Origin: Flavisphingopyxis sp963800335
GTDB taxonomy: Bacteria > Pseudomonadota > Alphaproteobacteria > Sphingomonadales > Sphingomonadaceae
Length of the DNA stretch: 64,000 nt
Assembly (NCBI GenBank): GCA_963800335.1
Contig: CAWDAN010000001.1
Span: 310,001 to 374,000 of the forward strand
Direction of reading: 5' to 3'
Each line of letters opens with the position of its first letter. The stretch's first letter is position 1. Of the stretch, positions 16,411-24,973 are shown piece after piece. The notes under the pieces were generated by a model. It was not told the origin of the DNA, did not search any database, and was given only the letters and a program-made list of their open reading frames with translations. Both the position numbers and the translations under genes were made by a program.

Positions 16411-18267
16411 ATGCACCATGCTGCTCTCTCGCCCAGCGACACGACGGGTTATCGCGCGCCGTTCGTGCTGCTCGACGATGCGCGAGCCCACGGTGCCGTC
16501 GATGCGCGCCTGTATCGTGATCCGGTCGCCATCTTCACCGCCGATGGAATTGACCAGCTCGAGACGCTTTTTGTCCAGCTCGAACGCGCGCGTGCCGATG
16601 GCCTCCACCTGGCGGGATATCTCGATTACGAGGCGGGGCTCGGCCTCGAAGCGCGGCTCGCCCCGCTGGCACGCCTTAGACCGCACTCGCCGATCGCCTG
16701 GTTCGGGGCATTCGAGCAGGTCGAACGGATCGCTCCCGACGCCGTTCCCGCCTTGCTCGGCGATCCGGGAGGAGCATGGGTCGGCACACCAAAGCCGCGC
16801 ATCGAGGCGGCCACCTATGTCGCGCGCGTCGAGACGATCCTCGATCATATTTGCGCCGGCGATATCTACCAGGCCAACCTGACCTTCACCTGCGATGTCG
16901 CGATCGACGGTGATCCGCTCGCGGCTTATGCCAGGCTGCGCCAGCGCGCCCGCGCCGGTTATGGCGGGATCGTCCACACCGGCGACGATTGGTTACTTAG
17001 CCTGTCGCCCGAGCTGTTCTTCGCGCTCGACGGCGATCGGGTAACTGCGCGGCCGATGAAGGGAACCGCGGCGCGCGGCGCCGATGCCACTGCCGACAGC
17101 GCCCAGCGCACGACGCTGGCGAGCGATACCAAGCAGCGCGCCGAAAACCTGATGATCGTCGATTTGATGCGCAACGACCTGTCGCGCGTCGCGCAGCCCG
17201 GAAGCGTCCAGGTGCCGAGCCTGTTCGCGGTCGAGACCTATCCGACCGTCCACCAGCTCGTCTCGACGATCACGGCGCGGCTGGAGCAGGGCAGGGATGC
17301 GTTCGATCTGCTGCGGGTCGCCTTTCCCTGCGGATCGATCACGGGCGCGCCGAAGATCCGGGCAATGGAGATCATCGCCGCCACCGAGGACGCGCCGCGC
17401 GGGGTTTATACCGGCTCCATCGGCTTCATGGCGCCCGATGGCGAAGCGGCGTTCAACGTCGCGATTCGTACGCTTCATGTCACTCGCCGCGGCGAACGTG
17501 TAATCGGTGAAGCGAACCTCTTGCACCCGAATCGCAAAACCGCCACGCTTGGCCTTGGCGCCGGGATCGTGGCGGATTCCGATCCGATCGCGGAATGGCG
17601 CGAATGTTTGGCCAAGGGGGCGTTCGTGGGAGAGACCAGGGCAGGCTTCGATCTCGTCGAGACGATGGCGTTCGATCCGCTTGAAGGACTGCTCAGGCTC
17701 GACCGGCATCTGGCGCGCATGAAGGCGAGCGCGTCGGCGTTCGGTTTTGCGTTCGATCGCCACCGCGCGCGCAACGAACTGCAGGCCGCGACCTTCCGCC
17801 TGCGCCATGCCAGCAAGGTCCGCTTGCTCGCGTCGCCCGACGGCGCGCTGGCGATCGAAATTCGCGACATGCCGCGCCTGCCCGACGTGCCGGTAGCGGT
17901 CGGCCTCGTCGCACGCAGCGTCTCACGCGACGATGTCCGCCTGTGCCACAAGACGACCGACCGCAGTTTTTACGACGATGCGCGCGCCGCGACATCGGGC
18001 TGGGAAGCGGTGCTGGTCGACGATGCCGGCTTCGTCACCGAAGGCAGTTTCACCAACATCTTCGTTGATCGCGACGGCACGCTGCTGACTCCGCCGGCCG
18101 AGCTCGGCCTGCTGCCCGGCGTCCTGCGCGAAGAACTGATCGAACAGCATCGCGCTATCGAATCGCGGCTGCGCGTTGCCGATCTCGGCGACGGCTTTTA
18201 TCTCGGCAATTCGCTGCGCGGCCTCATCCCCGCGCGCCTCGTTGAACAAGGATCGCTCGATGGATGA
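16411..18267 (+). CDS. Fused aminodeoxychorismate synthase I / aminodeoxychorismate lyase
   Basis: Makes p-aminobenzoate for folate from chorismate. The 618-residue protein joins two enzymes. Residues ~1-370 are PabB-like chorismate-binding: AGDIYQANLTF, RPMKGTAARG, ENLMIVDLMRNDLSRV, FPCGSITGAPKIRAMEII, GVYTGSIGFM. Residues ~380-618 are a PabC-like PLP class IV lyase: LVETMAFDPLEGL, LDRHLARMKASA, CHKTTDRSFYDDA (Lys probably PLP-binding) and TEGSFTNIFV, LGLLPGVLREELI. The glutamine amidotransferase subunit PabA is not in the window. The aminotransferase begins 8 bases before the stop (18260-18267 overlap), implying coupled translation. The start at 16411 has no convincing Shine-Dalgarno. Confidence 0.93.
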   Translation: MHHAALSPSDTTGYRAPFVLLDDARAHGAVDARLYRDPVAIFTADGIDQLETLFVQLERARADGLHLAGYLDYEAGLGLEARLAPLARLRPHSPIAWFGAFEQVERIAPDAVPALLGDPGGAWVGTPKPRIEAATYVARVETILDHICAGDIYQANLTFTCDVAIDGDPLAAYARLRQRARAGYGGIVHTGDDWLLSLSPELFFALDGDRVTARPMKGTAARGADATADSAQRTTLASDTKQRAENLMIVDLMRNDLSRVAQPGSVQVPSLFAVETYPTVHQLVSTITARLEQGRDAFDLLRVAFPCGSITGAPKIRAMEIIAATEDAPRGVYTGSIGFMAPDGEAAFNVAIRTLHVTRRGERVIGEANLLHPNRKTATLGLGAGIVADSDPIAEWRECLAKGAFVGETRAGFDLVETMAFDPLEGLLRLDRHLARMKASASAFGFAFDRHRARNELQAATFRLRHASKVRLLASPDGALAIEIRDMPRLPDVPVAVGLVARSVSRDDVRLCHKTTDRSFYDDARAATSGWEAVLVDDAGFVTEGSFTNIFVDRDGTLLTPPAELGLLPGVLREELIEQHRAIESRLRVADLGDGFYLGNSLRGLIPARLVEQGSLDG

Positions 18268-19468
18268 TCATCGCCTGTCGGCCGCTATCGGACGGATCGA
18301 ACCATCGCCGACCCTGGCGATCACCGCACGCGCCGCGGCGATGAAAGCCGACGGGATCGACGTCATCTCGCTGTCGGCCGGCGAGCCCGATTTCGATACG
18401 CCCGATTTCGTCAAACAGGCGGCGATCGCCGCGATCGAGGCGGGGCAGACGAAATACACAGCGGTCGGCGGGACACCTGCGCTTAAGGCAGCGGTCGTCG
18501 CGAAGTTCGCGCGCGAAAACCGGATCGATTATTCCCCCTCCGAGGTGATCGTCGGGGTCGGCGGCAAGCAGGTCCTGTTCAACGCGATTCTCGCCACCGT
18601 CGGACCGGGCGACGAGGTGATCGTGCCCGCGCCCTATTGGGTGAGCTATCCCGACATCGTCCGCTTTGCCGGTGGCAGCGTCGTTGCCGTGCCCGCCGGT
18701 CGCGAGCAGGGCTACAAGGTGACCCCGGAGCAGATCGCCGCGGCGATCACCCCGGCGACGCGCTGGGTGATCTTCAATTCGCCGTCGAACCCGACCGGCG
18801 CTGCCTATAGCGGCGAAGAGCTTGCGGCGCTCGGCGCGGTGCTGCGCGACCATCCGCACGTCATGGCGATTACCGACGATATGTACGAACATATCTGGTA
18901 TGCCGACACGTCGTTCGCGACGCTTGCCGAGGTCTCTCCCGACCTCAAGGACCGGATTTTAACGGTCAATGGCTGCTCGAAGGCCTATGCGATGACCGGC
19001 TGGCGGATCGGCTTTGCCGGCGGGCCGCGCTGGTTGATCGCGGCGATGACCAAGCTGCAGTCGCAATCGACCTCGAACGCCTGTTCGATCGCGCAGGCGG
19101 CCGCGCTGGGCGCGCTCGATGGCCCCAAGGATTTCCTCGCCGAACGCAACGCGGCATTTCGCGCACGCCGCGATCTCGTCGTCGAGCGGCTCGACGCGAT
19201 CGACGGCCTCGCCTGTCCCAGCCCCGAAGGTGCGTTCTACGTCTATCCCGATGCGAGCGGCCTGATCGGGCGATCGACCCCCGAGGGCGTGACGCTGTCG
19301 AACGACGCCGATCTCGCCGAATATCTTCTCGCCGAAGCGCGCGTCGCGGTCGTCCCCGGCGCCGCCTTCGGCCTGTCGCCCGCATTTCGCGTGTCGTACG
19401 CGACGTCGCGCGAAATTCTCGAAACCGCGTGCGATCGCATTGCCCGGGCCTGCGCCAGACTCGGCTGA
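18260..19468 (+). CDS. PLP-dependent aspartate aminotransferase (AspAT I-b type)
   Basis: Class I aminotransferase, 402 residues, most like bacterial AspAT Ib (transfers the amino group between aspartate and 2-oxoglutarate; some members also accept prephenate). The PLP Lys is in NGCSKAYAMTGWRIGFAGG; other hallmarks are LSAGEPDFDTP, GGTPALKAAV, APYWVSYPD, NSPSNPTGA, and YVYPDASG with the final substrate-binding Arg in FRVSYATS. ATG 18260 follows AAGGA about 8 bases upstream and overlaps the pabBC stop. Its position with pabBC suggests cotranscription but no shared pathway is obvious. Confidence 0.92.
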   Translation: MDDHRLSAAIGRIEPSPTLAITARAAAMKADGIDVISLSAGEPDFDTPDFVKQAAIAAIEAGQTKYTAVGGTPALKAAVVAKFARENRIDYSPSEVIVGVGGKQVLFNAILATVGPGDEVIVPAPYWVSYPDIVRFAGGSVVAVPAGREQGYKVTPEQIAAAITPATRWVIFNSPSNPTGAAYSGEELAALGAVLRDHPHVMAITDDMYEHIWYADTSFATLAEVSPDLKDRILTVNGCSKAYAMTGWRIGFAGGPRWLIAAMTKLQSQSTSNACSIAQAAALGALDGPKDFLAERNAAFRARRDLVVERLDAIDGLACPSPEGAFYVYPDASGLIGRSTPEGVTLSNDADLAEYLLAEARVAVVPGAAFGLSPAFRVSYATSREILETACDRIARACARLG

Positions 19469-19597
19469 CGCGCGAACTATCTCGGTCCGGCTGCATCCAT
19501 CGGGCCGGTTCGCACGAAGCTTCGTTCAGTCGCGGCTCAGCGTCCTCCAGCTAGGGCCGCGACGACCAGTTTCGAAAACGCTGCCAGGGAGCACGAG

Positions 19598-20299
19598 ATG
19601 AAACCGACATCGGGTATATGGGCGACCGTGCTGCTGATAGCCGCTGCCGGCGGTCTCGCCGCGCTGGGTACCGGTGCGTCGGATACGGCGCTGGCGGCCG
19701 AGCAAGCGGTGCGGATTCCCGCCGCCGCCTACGACCCCGCCGATACACGCAGTTCTGCCACCGCGATCCTTGCGGGCGGCTGCTTCTGGGGTGTCGAGGG
19801 CGTGTTCAGCCATGTGAAGGGCGTCACAAGCGTCGTTTCGGGCTATGCCGGCGGCAACAAGGCGACCGCCAATTACGACGCGGTCAGCGGCGGCGATACC
19901 GGTGCGGCGGAGGCGGTGCGGATCGTCTACGACCCGCGCGTCGTGAGCTATGGCGATTTGCTGCGCGTCTATTTCTCAGTCGTCACCGATCCCACCCAGC
20001 TCAACCGCCAGGGTCCCGATCGCGGGACGCAGTATCGCAGCGCGATCGTCCCGACCAACGCGGCGCAGGCCAAGGTCGCGCAACGCTATATCGCCCAGCT
20101 CGGCAAGGGCGGCTATTATCCGCGCCCGATCGTTACGCGGATCGAATCCAACAAGGGCTTCTATCGCGCCGAGGCCTATCACCAGGACTTCATGGCGGCC
20201 AATCCGCGCCACGGCTATATCGTGCGCTGGGACGCGCCCAAGCTCGCCAACCTCAAATCGGTGTTCCCCGCGCTCTACACGGCAAAAACCGCACCCTGA
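19598..20299 (+). CDS. msrA: Exported peptide-methionine (S)-S-oxide reductase
   Basis: Second MsrA, 233 residues, with a cleavable-looking signal sequence (hydrophobic ATVLLIAAAGGLAALG, then ALAAEQ) not present in the first copy, so it probably works in the periplasm on oxidised surface or periplasmic proteins. Active site ATAILAGGCFWGVEGVF has the catalytic Cys; the following Cys of the first copy's GCFWC motif is replaced by Gly, as in many MsrAs. Other blocks: GYAGGNKATANY, GAAEAVRIVYDP, RQGPDRGTQYRSAI, YHQDFMAANP. GGGAG lies about 8 bases before ATG 19598. No MsrB neighbour is visible. Confidence 0.9.
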   Translation: MKPTSGIWATVLLIAAAGGLAALGTGASDTALAAEQAVRIPAAAYDPADTRSSATAILAGGCFWGVEGVFSHVKGVTSVVSGYAGGNKATANYDAVSGGDTGAAEAVRIVYDPRVVSYGDLLRVYFSVVTDPTQLNRQGPDRGTQYRSAIVPTNAAQAKVAQRYIAQLGKGGYYPRPIVTRIESNKGFYRAEAYHQDFMAANPRHGYIVRWDAPKLANLKSVFPALYTAKTAP

Positions 20300-20344
20300 T
20301 TTTCACCGGGCGCGGTCTTAGCAGCGTGACGCTCTTGCGAGCGG

Positions 20345-20890
20345 TTATTTAGGCGACAGCACCATCAGCATCTGGCGGCCTTCGAGCCGTGGATAGGCTT
20401 CGACCTTGGCGATCGGGTTGGTCTGTTCTGCGACGCGCTGGAGCAGCGCCATGCCGAGTTCCTGATGCGACATTTCGCGACCGCGAAAGCGCAGCGTGAC
20501 CTTCACCTTGTCGCCGTCCTCGATGAACGAGACGACCTTCTTCATCTTGGTATCGTAATCGTGATCGTCGATGTTCGGACGCATCTTGATCTCTTTGATC
20601 TCTTGCGTCTTCTGCGTCTTGCGCTGGAGGTTCGCCTTTTTCTGCGCCTCGTACTTGAACTTGCCGACGTCGAGATATTTGGCGACCGGCGGATCGGCGT
20701 TGGGCGAGACCTCGACCAGGTCGAGGCCGACCGCAGCGGCCTGCTCCATCGCTTCTTCGGTCAACATGACACCCAGATTCTCGCCGTTCTCGTCGATGAC
20801 GCGAACCTTGGGCGACTGGATGAATTCATTGAATCGGGGGCCGTGCTTGGGCATTTGCTGGCCCATCGGGCGGCGAACTGGCGGGGGTAT
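20345..20890 (-). CDS. infC: Translation initiation factor IF-3, probable AUA start
   Basis: IF-3 binds the 30S subunit and discriminates against non-canonical initiation codons. Recognisable: GPRFNEFIQSPKVRVIDENG, EALPLDL-equivalent GLDLVEVSPNADPPVAKYLD, and the C-domain KVKVTLRFRGREMSHQELG. The first ATG in frame (20866, MGQQMPKHGP) has no Shine-Dalgarno. Eight codons upstream, AAAGGAG is followed after 8 bases by ATA (20890), which begins PPPVRRPMGQQ in frame. E. coli infC starts with the rare AUU for autoregulation, so AUA here is the better supported start (181 residues). It lies 81 bases downstream of thrS on the same strand. Confidence 0.92.
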   Translation of the reverse strand: MPPPVRRPMGQQMPKHGPRFNEFIQSPKVRVIDENGENLGVMLTEEAMEQAAAVGLDLVEVSPNADPPVAKYLDVGKFKYEAQKKANLQRKTQKTQEIKEIKMRPNIDDHDYDTKMKKVVSFIEDGDKVKVTLRFRGREMSHQELGMALLQRVAEQTNPIAKVEAYPRLEGRQMLMVLSPK

Positions 20891-20971
20891 AGCGGAGTCT
20901 CCTTTAGCGGCTGCGACGGTGCAGCGGGCGGGCTTTAGCCGATTTGACGGGGCATAGGAAGAGCAGAGCGT

Positions 20972-23005
20972 TCAGCCGCCCTTGCGATCGGGTGGCGTTG
21001 CCTCGTCGCGTAAGGTCGTGATCATCTCGTCGAAGGTCATCACCTTCTGGTGCTCGTCGCTACCCAAGCGGCGCAACGCGATCGTGCCTTGCTCGGCCTC
21101 GCGCTTGCCGACGACGAGCAGGTTGGGGACCTTGGCGAGGCTGTGCTCGCGCACCTTGTAGTTGATCTTTTCGTTGCGCGTGTCGGCCTCGGCCCGGATG
21201 CCCGCCGCCTTCAGTTTGGCTACGACCTCGTTCGCATAATCGTCGGCATCGGAAACGATCGTCGCGACGACCGCCTGGACCGGCGCGAGCCACAGCGGGA
21301 ACTTGCCCGCGTGGTGCTCGATCAGAATGCCGATGAAACGTTCGAAGGTGCCGAGGATCGCGCGGTGGAGCATCACCGGGCGATGGCGCTCGCCATCCTC
21401 GCCGACATAGCTCGCGTCGAGCCGCTCGGGCAGCACGGTATCGGCCTGGATCGTGCCGACCTGCCACGTCCGGCCGATCGCGTCGGAGAGATGGAATTCG
21501 AGTTTGGGCGCATAAAAAGCGCCTTCGCCGGGCAGCTCTTCCCAACCGTACTCCTCGGTCGCACGGCCAGCGAGTTTGACCGCGTCGCGCAATTGCTGCT
21601 CGGCCTTGTCCCATTCGGCGTCGCTGCCGTAGCGTGCCTCGGGGCGCAGCGCCAACTTGATCGCATAGCTTTCGAAACCCAGCTCGCGATAGACCTCGTC
21701 GAGCAGGTCGCAGAAGTCGCGGACCTCTTCGATCAGCTGGTCTTCGGTGACGAAGATATGCGCATCGTCCTGAGTGAACTGGCGCACGCGCAGGATACCG
21801 TGCAGCGCGCCGTGCGGTTCGTTGCGGTGGCAGCAACCGAACTCGGCCATGCGGACCGGCAGGTCGCGATACGACTTGATCCCCTGTTTGAAGATCAGGA
21901 TATGCGCGGGGCAGTTCATCGGCTTCAACGCCATCATGTCGGCATCGCCGGTGATCACCGGGGTATCGTCGTCGGCGCCCTCTTCGGGAACATGGGGGAT
22001 TTCGTCGGGAACGACGAACATGTTTTCACGATATTTGCCCCAATGACCCGATTGCTCCCATTGGCGCGCGTCCATCAGCTGCGGTGTCTTGACCTCGTGA
22101 TAGCCCGCCGCGTCGAGCTTGCGGCGCATATAGGCCTCGAGCTCGCGCCAGATCAGATAGCCCTTGGGATGCCAGAAGACGCTGCCTTGCGCCTCGTGCT
22201 GAAGGTGGAACAGGTCCATCTCCTGGCCGATCTTGCGATGGTCGCGCTTGGCCGCTTCCTCGAGCCGCATCAGGTGCGCGGCGAGCTGTTTCTTGTCGAG
22301 CCAGCCGGTGCCGTAGATTCGGCTCAGCTGCGGGTTGTTCTGGTCGCCGCGCCAGTACGCGCCCGCGACCTTGGTCAGCTTGAACGCCTTGGGGTCGAGC
22401 CGGCCGGTCGAGGCGAGATGCGGCCCGCGGCACATGTCGAGCCACGCGTCCTCGCCGTTGCCCGATCGATAGACGGTCAGTTCCTCGTCCTCGGGCAGTT
22501 CGGCGGCCCATTCGGCCTTGAAGCTTTCGCCCTTCGCCTGCCAGCGCGCGATGAGGTCGGCGCGGCTCCACACTTCGCGGACCAGCGGCTGGTCGGCGGC
22601 GATGATCTCGCGCATCTTGTCCTCGATCACCGGCAGGTCGTCCTCGGTGAACGGGCCGCGCTCTTCGCTTGGCGCGAAATCGTAATAGAAACCGTCGTCG
22701 GTCGCAGGACCGAAGGTGATCTGCGTATCGGGCCACAGTGCCTGGACCGCCTCGGCAAGGACGTGCGCGTAATCGTGGCGGGCGAGCTCAAGGGCGTCCT
22801 TTTCGTCACGGCTGGTCACCAGCGCGAGCGCGGCGTCGGCCTCCATCGGCCGGCCGATATCGACGAGCTCGCCATCGACGCGCGCGGCGAGCGCCGCCTT
22901 GGCCAGGCCGGGGCCAATCGCCGCGGCGATATCGGCAGGGGTGGTGCCGCTCTCGACCTCGCGTGCCGAGCCGTCGGGAAGGGTGATCGTGATCATCTTG
23001 GTCAT
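20972..23005 (-). CDS. thrS: Threonyl-tRNA synthetase
   Basis: Charges tRNA-Thr and edits misattached Ser. The 677-residue protein has an N-terminal TGS domain (ITITLPDGSAREVESGTTPA), an editing domain with HDYAHVLAEA (zinc/editing His), and the class II catalytic core: motif 2 CCHRNEPHGALHGILRVRQF, zinc ligands in MNCPAH, motif 3 near ILGTFERFIGILIEHH, and an anticodon-binding C-terminus. ATG 23005 (MTKMITITLP) is chosen because the upstream extension to 23053 is not TGS-like; AGGGA lies about 9 bases before. The thrS-infC order is conserved in many bacteria; rpmI/rplT are not in the window. Confidence 0.95.
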   Translation of the reverse strand: MTKMITITLPDGSAREVESGTTPADIAAAIGPGLAKAALAARVDGELVDIGRPMEADAALALVTSRDEKDALELARHDYAHVLAEAVQALWPDTQITFGPATDDGFYYDFAPSEERGPFTEDDLPVIEDKMREIIAADQPLVREVWSRADLIARWQAKGESFKAEWAAELPEDEELTVYRSGNGEDAWLDMCRGPHLASTGRLDPKAFKLTKVAGAYWRGDQNNPQLSRIYGTGWLDKKQLAAHLMRLEEAAKRDHRKIGQEMDLFHLQHEAQGSVFWHPKGYLIWRELEAYMRRKLDAAGYHEVKTPQLMDARQWEQSGHWGKYRENMFVVPDEIPHVPEEGADDDTPVITGDADMMALKPMNCPAHILIFKQGIKSYRDLPVRMAEFGCCHRNEPHGALHGILRVRQFTQDDAHIFVTEDQLIEEVRDFCDLLDEVYRELGFESYAIKLALRPEARYGSDAEWDKAEQQLRDAVKLAGRATEEYGWEELPGEGAFYAPKLEFHLSDAIGRTWQVGTIQADTVLPERLDASYVGEDGERHRPVMLHRAILGTFERFIGILIEHHAGKFPLWLAPVQAVVATIVSDADDYANEVVAKLKAAGIRAEADTRNEKINYKVREHSLAKVPNLLVVGKREAEQGTIALRRLGSDEHQKVMTFDEMITTLRDEATPPDRKGG

Positions 23006-23071
23006 GTGCGAATTCCCTAGACCATCCGCGCTTAGGGTCAATCGGCACCGCACTCCAGGGCAAGGTCACAC

Positions 23072-23118
23072 GACATTATGTCTATGACGCTTGACATGAG
23101 AGTGAATCGTGATGTAAA
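23072..23118 (+). promoter_or_regulatory. Candidate promoter with GACAT/ATGTC operator boxes
   Basis: GACATTATGTC (23072-23082) is a perfect 5-bp-arm palindrome, and a further GACAT (23093-23097) lies within a TTGACA -35-like hexamer (23091-23096). TGTAAA (23113-23118) is a possible -10 at 16 bp. The overlap of a repeat with the -35 suggests repression, perhaps by the XRE regulator encoded at the end of this transcription unit. Inference only. Confidence 0.4.
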
Positions 23119-23151
23119 GGACACCATACAGTTTGAAAAGGGAGGTTTACT

Positions 23152-23331
23152 ATGACCAAGATTCAGCAAGCCCTGCTTTGGGCAACCGCAATTCTCGCCA
23201 TGGCGGTCGCATCATGGTTCGGAGCGATCGAACGCGATGTCGCCACGACGTTGATCATCGTCCTGCCGGCGCTCGCCTGGCTGTCGATCAGCCGCAGCCG
23301 TGCCGGTGCGTGCCGCACGACCCGAGCCTGA
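23152..23331 (+). CDS. Small two-helix membrane protein
   Basis: Short gene of 59 codons with an excellent Shine-Dalgarno (GGGAGG, 8 bases before ATG 23152). The product MTKIQQALLW then ATAILAMAVASWFGAI and TLIIVLPALAWLSI is two hydrophobic segments separated by a polar ERDVA turn, ending in a basic Cys/Arg tail. It ends 3 bases before the next membrane-protein gene (23335). The two membrane genes and an XRE regulator form a tight three-gene operon; function unknown. Confidence 0.72.
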   Translation: MTKIQQALLWATAILAMAVASWFGAIERDVATTLIIVLPALAWLSISRSRAGACRTTRA

Positions 23332-23334
23332 GCG

Positions 23335-23763
23335 ATGAAGAATTTCGGCAAGCCAGGCAGTGCCCAGCGCCGCTACGTCATTCGGCTTTTGGCGCTGATG
23401 TCGCTCTATCTATCGCTACTCGTTATCGCGGTGCGCTTTCTCGGTCGCGCCGATCCGGTTACGGGGCCGCTCGCCTTCGTCCTCGGTATCTTGCCTGCTT
23501 TACCCGTCATCGGCGTGTTCTGGGCGATCGGTCGCCTGATCGTCGAGACGAAGGACGAATATCAGCGCATGTTGCTGGTGCGCCAGACGCTCGTCGCGAC
23601 CGCGGTCGCGATGGCGGCGGCGACGGCCTGGGGGTTCCTCGAGAACTTCGACCTCGTGCCGCATATCGACGCCTATTACTGGGCGATCGCGTGGTTCGGC
23701 GGCCTCGGCATCGGCGCGCTGTTCAATCGGCTGACGCTCGGTGACAGTGGGACCTGCTCGTGA
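23335..23763 (+). CDS. Four-helix membrane protein of XRE operon
   Basis: Hypothetical integral membrane protein, 142 residues. Four hydrophobic segments: LLALMSLYLSLLVIAVRFL, PLAFVLGILPALPVIGVFWAIG, LVATAVAMAAATAWGFL and YYWAIAWFGGLGIGALF, with an acidic/basic loop (IVETKDEYQRMLLVR) after the second. It follows the small membrane gene by 3 bases, and its stop overlaps the GTG start of the XRE regulator (GTGA, 23760-23763). This three-gene block recurs, as far as I recall, in sphingomonads, but no function is known to me. Confidence 0.82.
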   Translation: MKNFGKPGSAQRRYVIRLLALMSLYLSLLVIAVRFLGRADPVTGPLAFVLGILPALPVIGVFWAIGRLIVETKDEYQRMLLVRQTLVATAVAMAAATAWGFLENFDLVPHIDAYYWAIAWFGGLGIGALFNRLTLGDSGTCS

Positions 23764-23951
23764 ACAACCGTCTCAAGGTGCTGCGCGCCGAAAAAAGCTG
23801 GAGCCAGGCCGATCTCGCCGAACGACTCGAAGTCTCGCGCCAGAGCGTCAACGCGATCGAGACGGGCAAATACGATCCCTCGCTGCCGCTCGCGTTCAAG
23901 ATCGCCGATATATTCGAAATGACCATAGAACAGGTTTTCCTGCGCGACTGA
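23760..23951 (+). CDS. Small XRE/Cro-family HTH regulator
   Basis: Sixty-three-residue DNA-binding protein consisting almost only of a Cro/CI helix-turn-helix: KVLRAEKSWSQADLAERLEV then SRQSVNAIETGKYDPSLPLA, ending FKIADIFEMTIEQVFLRD, the typical short xre form. It begins with GTG overlapping the preceding membrane-protein stop. Such membrane-protein/small-XRE pairs often have the regulator control its own operon; the GACAT/ATGTC boxes at 23072-23097 are the candidate target. Regulated genes beyond the operon are unknown. Confidence 0.88.
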   Translation: MNNRLKVLRAEKSWSQADLAERLEVSRQSVNAIETGKYDPSLPLAFKIADIFEMTIEQVFLRD

Positions 23952-23978
23952 GCGCCGGACACAATCAGGAGACAGCCC

Positions 23979-24926
23979 ATGAAACCCTTGATCCCCTTCA
24001 CCGCCCTCGCGGCGGTTGCCCTCTCGCTTGGCCTGGCGACACCGCTCGTCGCACAGGCCGGCTCCGTCCCGGAAGGCACTGCCGCCGCTTTCTCCTCGCA
24101 GCGTTTTACCGTTGAAACGCTTGGCAGCGGGCCCGACGTCATCCTCATTCCCGGCCTCTCTACGCCGCGCGACGTCTGGTATCCGACCGCCGATCAACTC
24201 AAGGCGACGCACCGGGTGCATTTGGTCCAGCTGCGCGGCTTCGGCGACGCCGCCGGGATTAATGCCGAGGGCGAGGTGCTCGCGCCATTCGTCGCCGAGC
24301 TGGCCAAATATATCAAAGCCGAAGGGCTCGAAGGCGCGCCGATTGTCGGCCATTCGATGGGCGGTCTCGCCGCGCTGATGCTCGCCGCCGATCATCCCGG
24401 ACTGCCGGGCAAACTCATGATCGTCGATGCACTTCCGTTTATTGGCACGATTTTCGGCGTCGACAGCGTTGCTGCGGCCGAGCCGCGCGCGGCGCAGATG
24501 CGCGACATGATCCTCGCATCGTCCGGCGCGGCAAACGCCTCCCCAACTGCGGCTCCTCGCGATTGCGATGCTATTCCGGTCAATGAGGCGGCGACGGCGG
24601 GCAATCTATCGAACACCGCGCGCGGCCTTTGCCAGATCGGCAATTGGACGTCGATCGCCGACAACCGAGTGACGGCGCAGGCGATGTACGACGATTTTAC
24701 CACCGACATGCGTCCGCGCCTCGGCGAAATCACGGTGCCGGTCGAAGTGCTTTATGCGCAGGACGACCGCGCGGTGACCGCCGAAATGGCTGCTGCGCTT
24801 TACGGCGCGGCCTATCAGGGCGCGCCCAACGTCACGCTGACCCCGGCCGAGGGCAGCTATCATTTCATCATGCTCGACCAGCCCGCCTTCTTTGCCGGGC
24901 AGGTCGCGGCATTCCTCGGCGACTGA
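23979..24926 (+). CDS. Exported alpha/beta hydrolase
   Basis: Secreted alpha/beta-hydrolase-fold enzyme, 315 residues. N-terminal signal peptide: FTALAAVALSLGLATPLVAQAG. Nucleophile elbow GHSMGGLAALML holds the catalytic Ser; the earlier ILIPGLSTPRDVW is the oxyanion-hole loop; a catalytic His is probably in GSYHFIMLDQP near the C-terminus, with the acid in LYAQDDRAVTAEM. Cys in RDCDAIP and GLCQIG may form a disulfide. AGGAG lies 6-8 bases before ATG 23979. Substrate is unknown; ester hydrolase is the cautious call. The next gene is a second hydrolase of a different subfamily. Confidence 0.85.
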   Translation: MKPLIPFTALAAVALSLGLATPLVAQAGSVPEGTAAAFSSQRFTVETLGSGPDVILIPGLSTPRDVWYPTADQLKATHRVHLVQLRGFGDAAGINAEGEVLAPFVAELAKYIKAEGLEGAPIVGHSMGGLAALMLAADHPGLPGKLMIVDALPFIGTIFGVDSVAAAEPRAAQMRDMILASSGAANASPTAAPRDCDAIPVNEAATAGNLSNTARGLCQIGNWTSIADNRVTAQAMYDDFTTDMRPRLGEITVPVEVLYAQDDRAVTAEMAAALYGAAYQGAPNVTLTPAEGSYHFIMLDQPAFFAGQVAAFLGD

Positions 24927-24973
24927 TTCCCCGCCTCTTGCCGAGCGCCTTTGATGTCGGGCATGGTTTCGCC

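Noticed and set aside
21050..23020. Plus-strand open frame of 656 codons over thrS
   Set aside because: Antisense shadow of a fully recognisable threonyl-tRNA synthetase.
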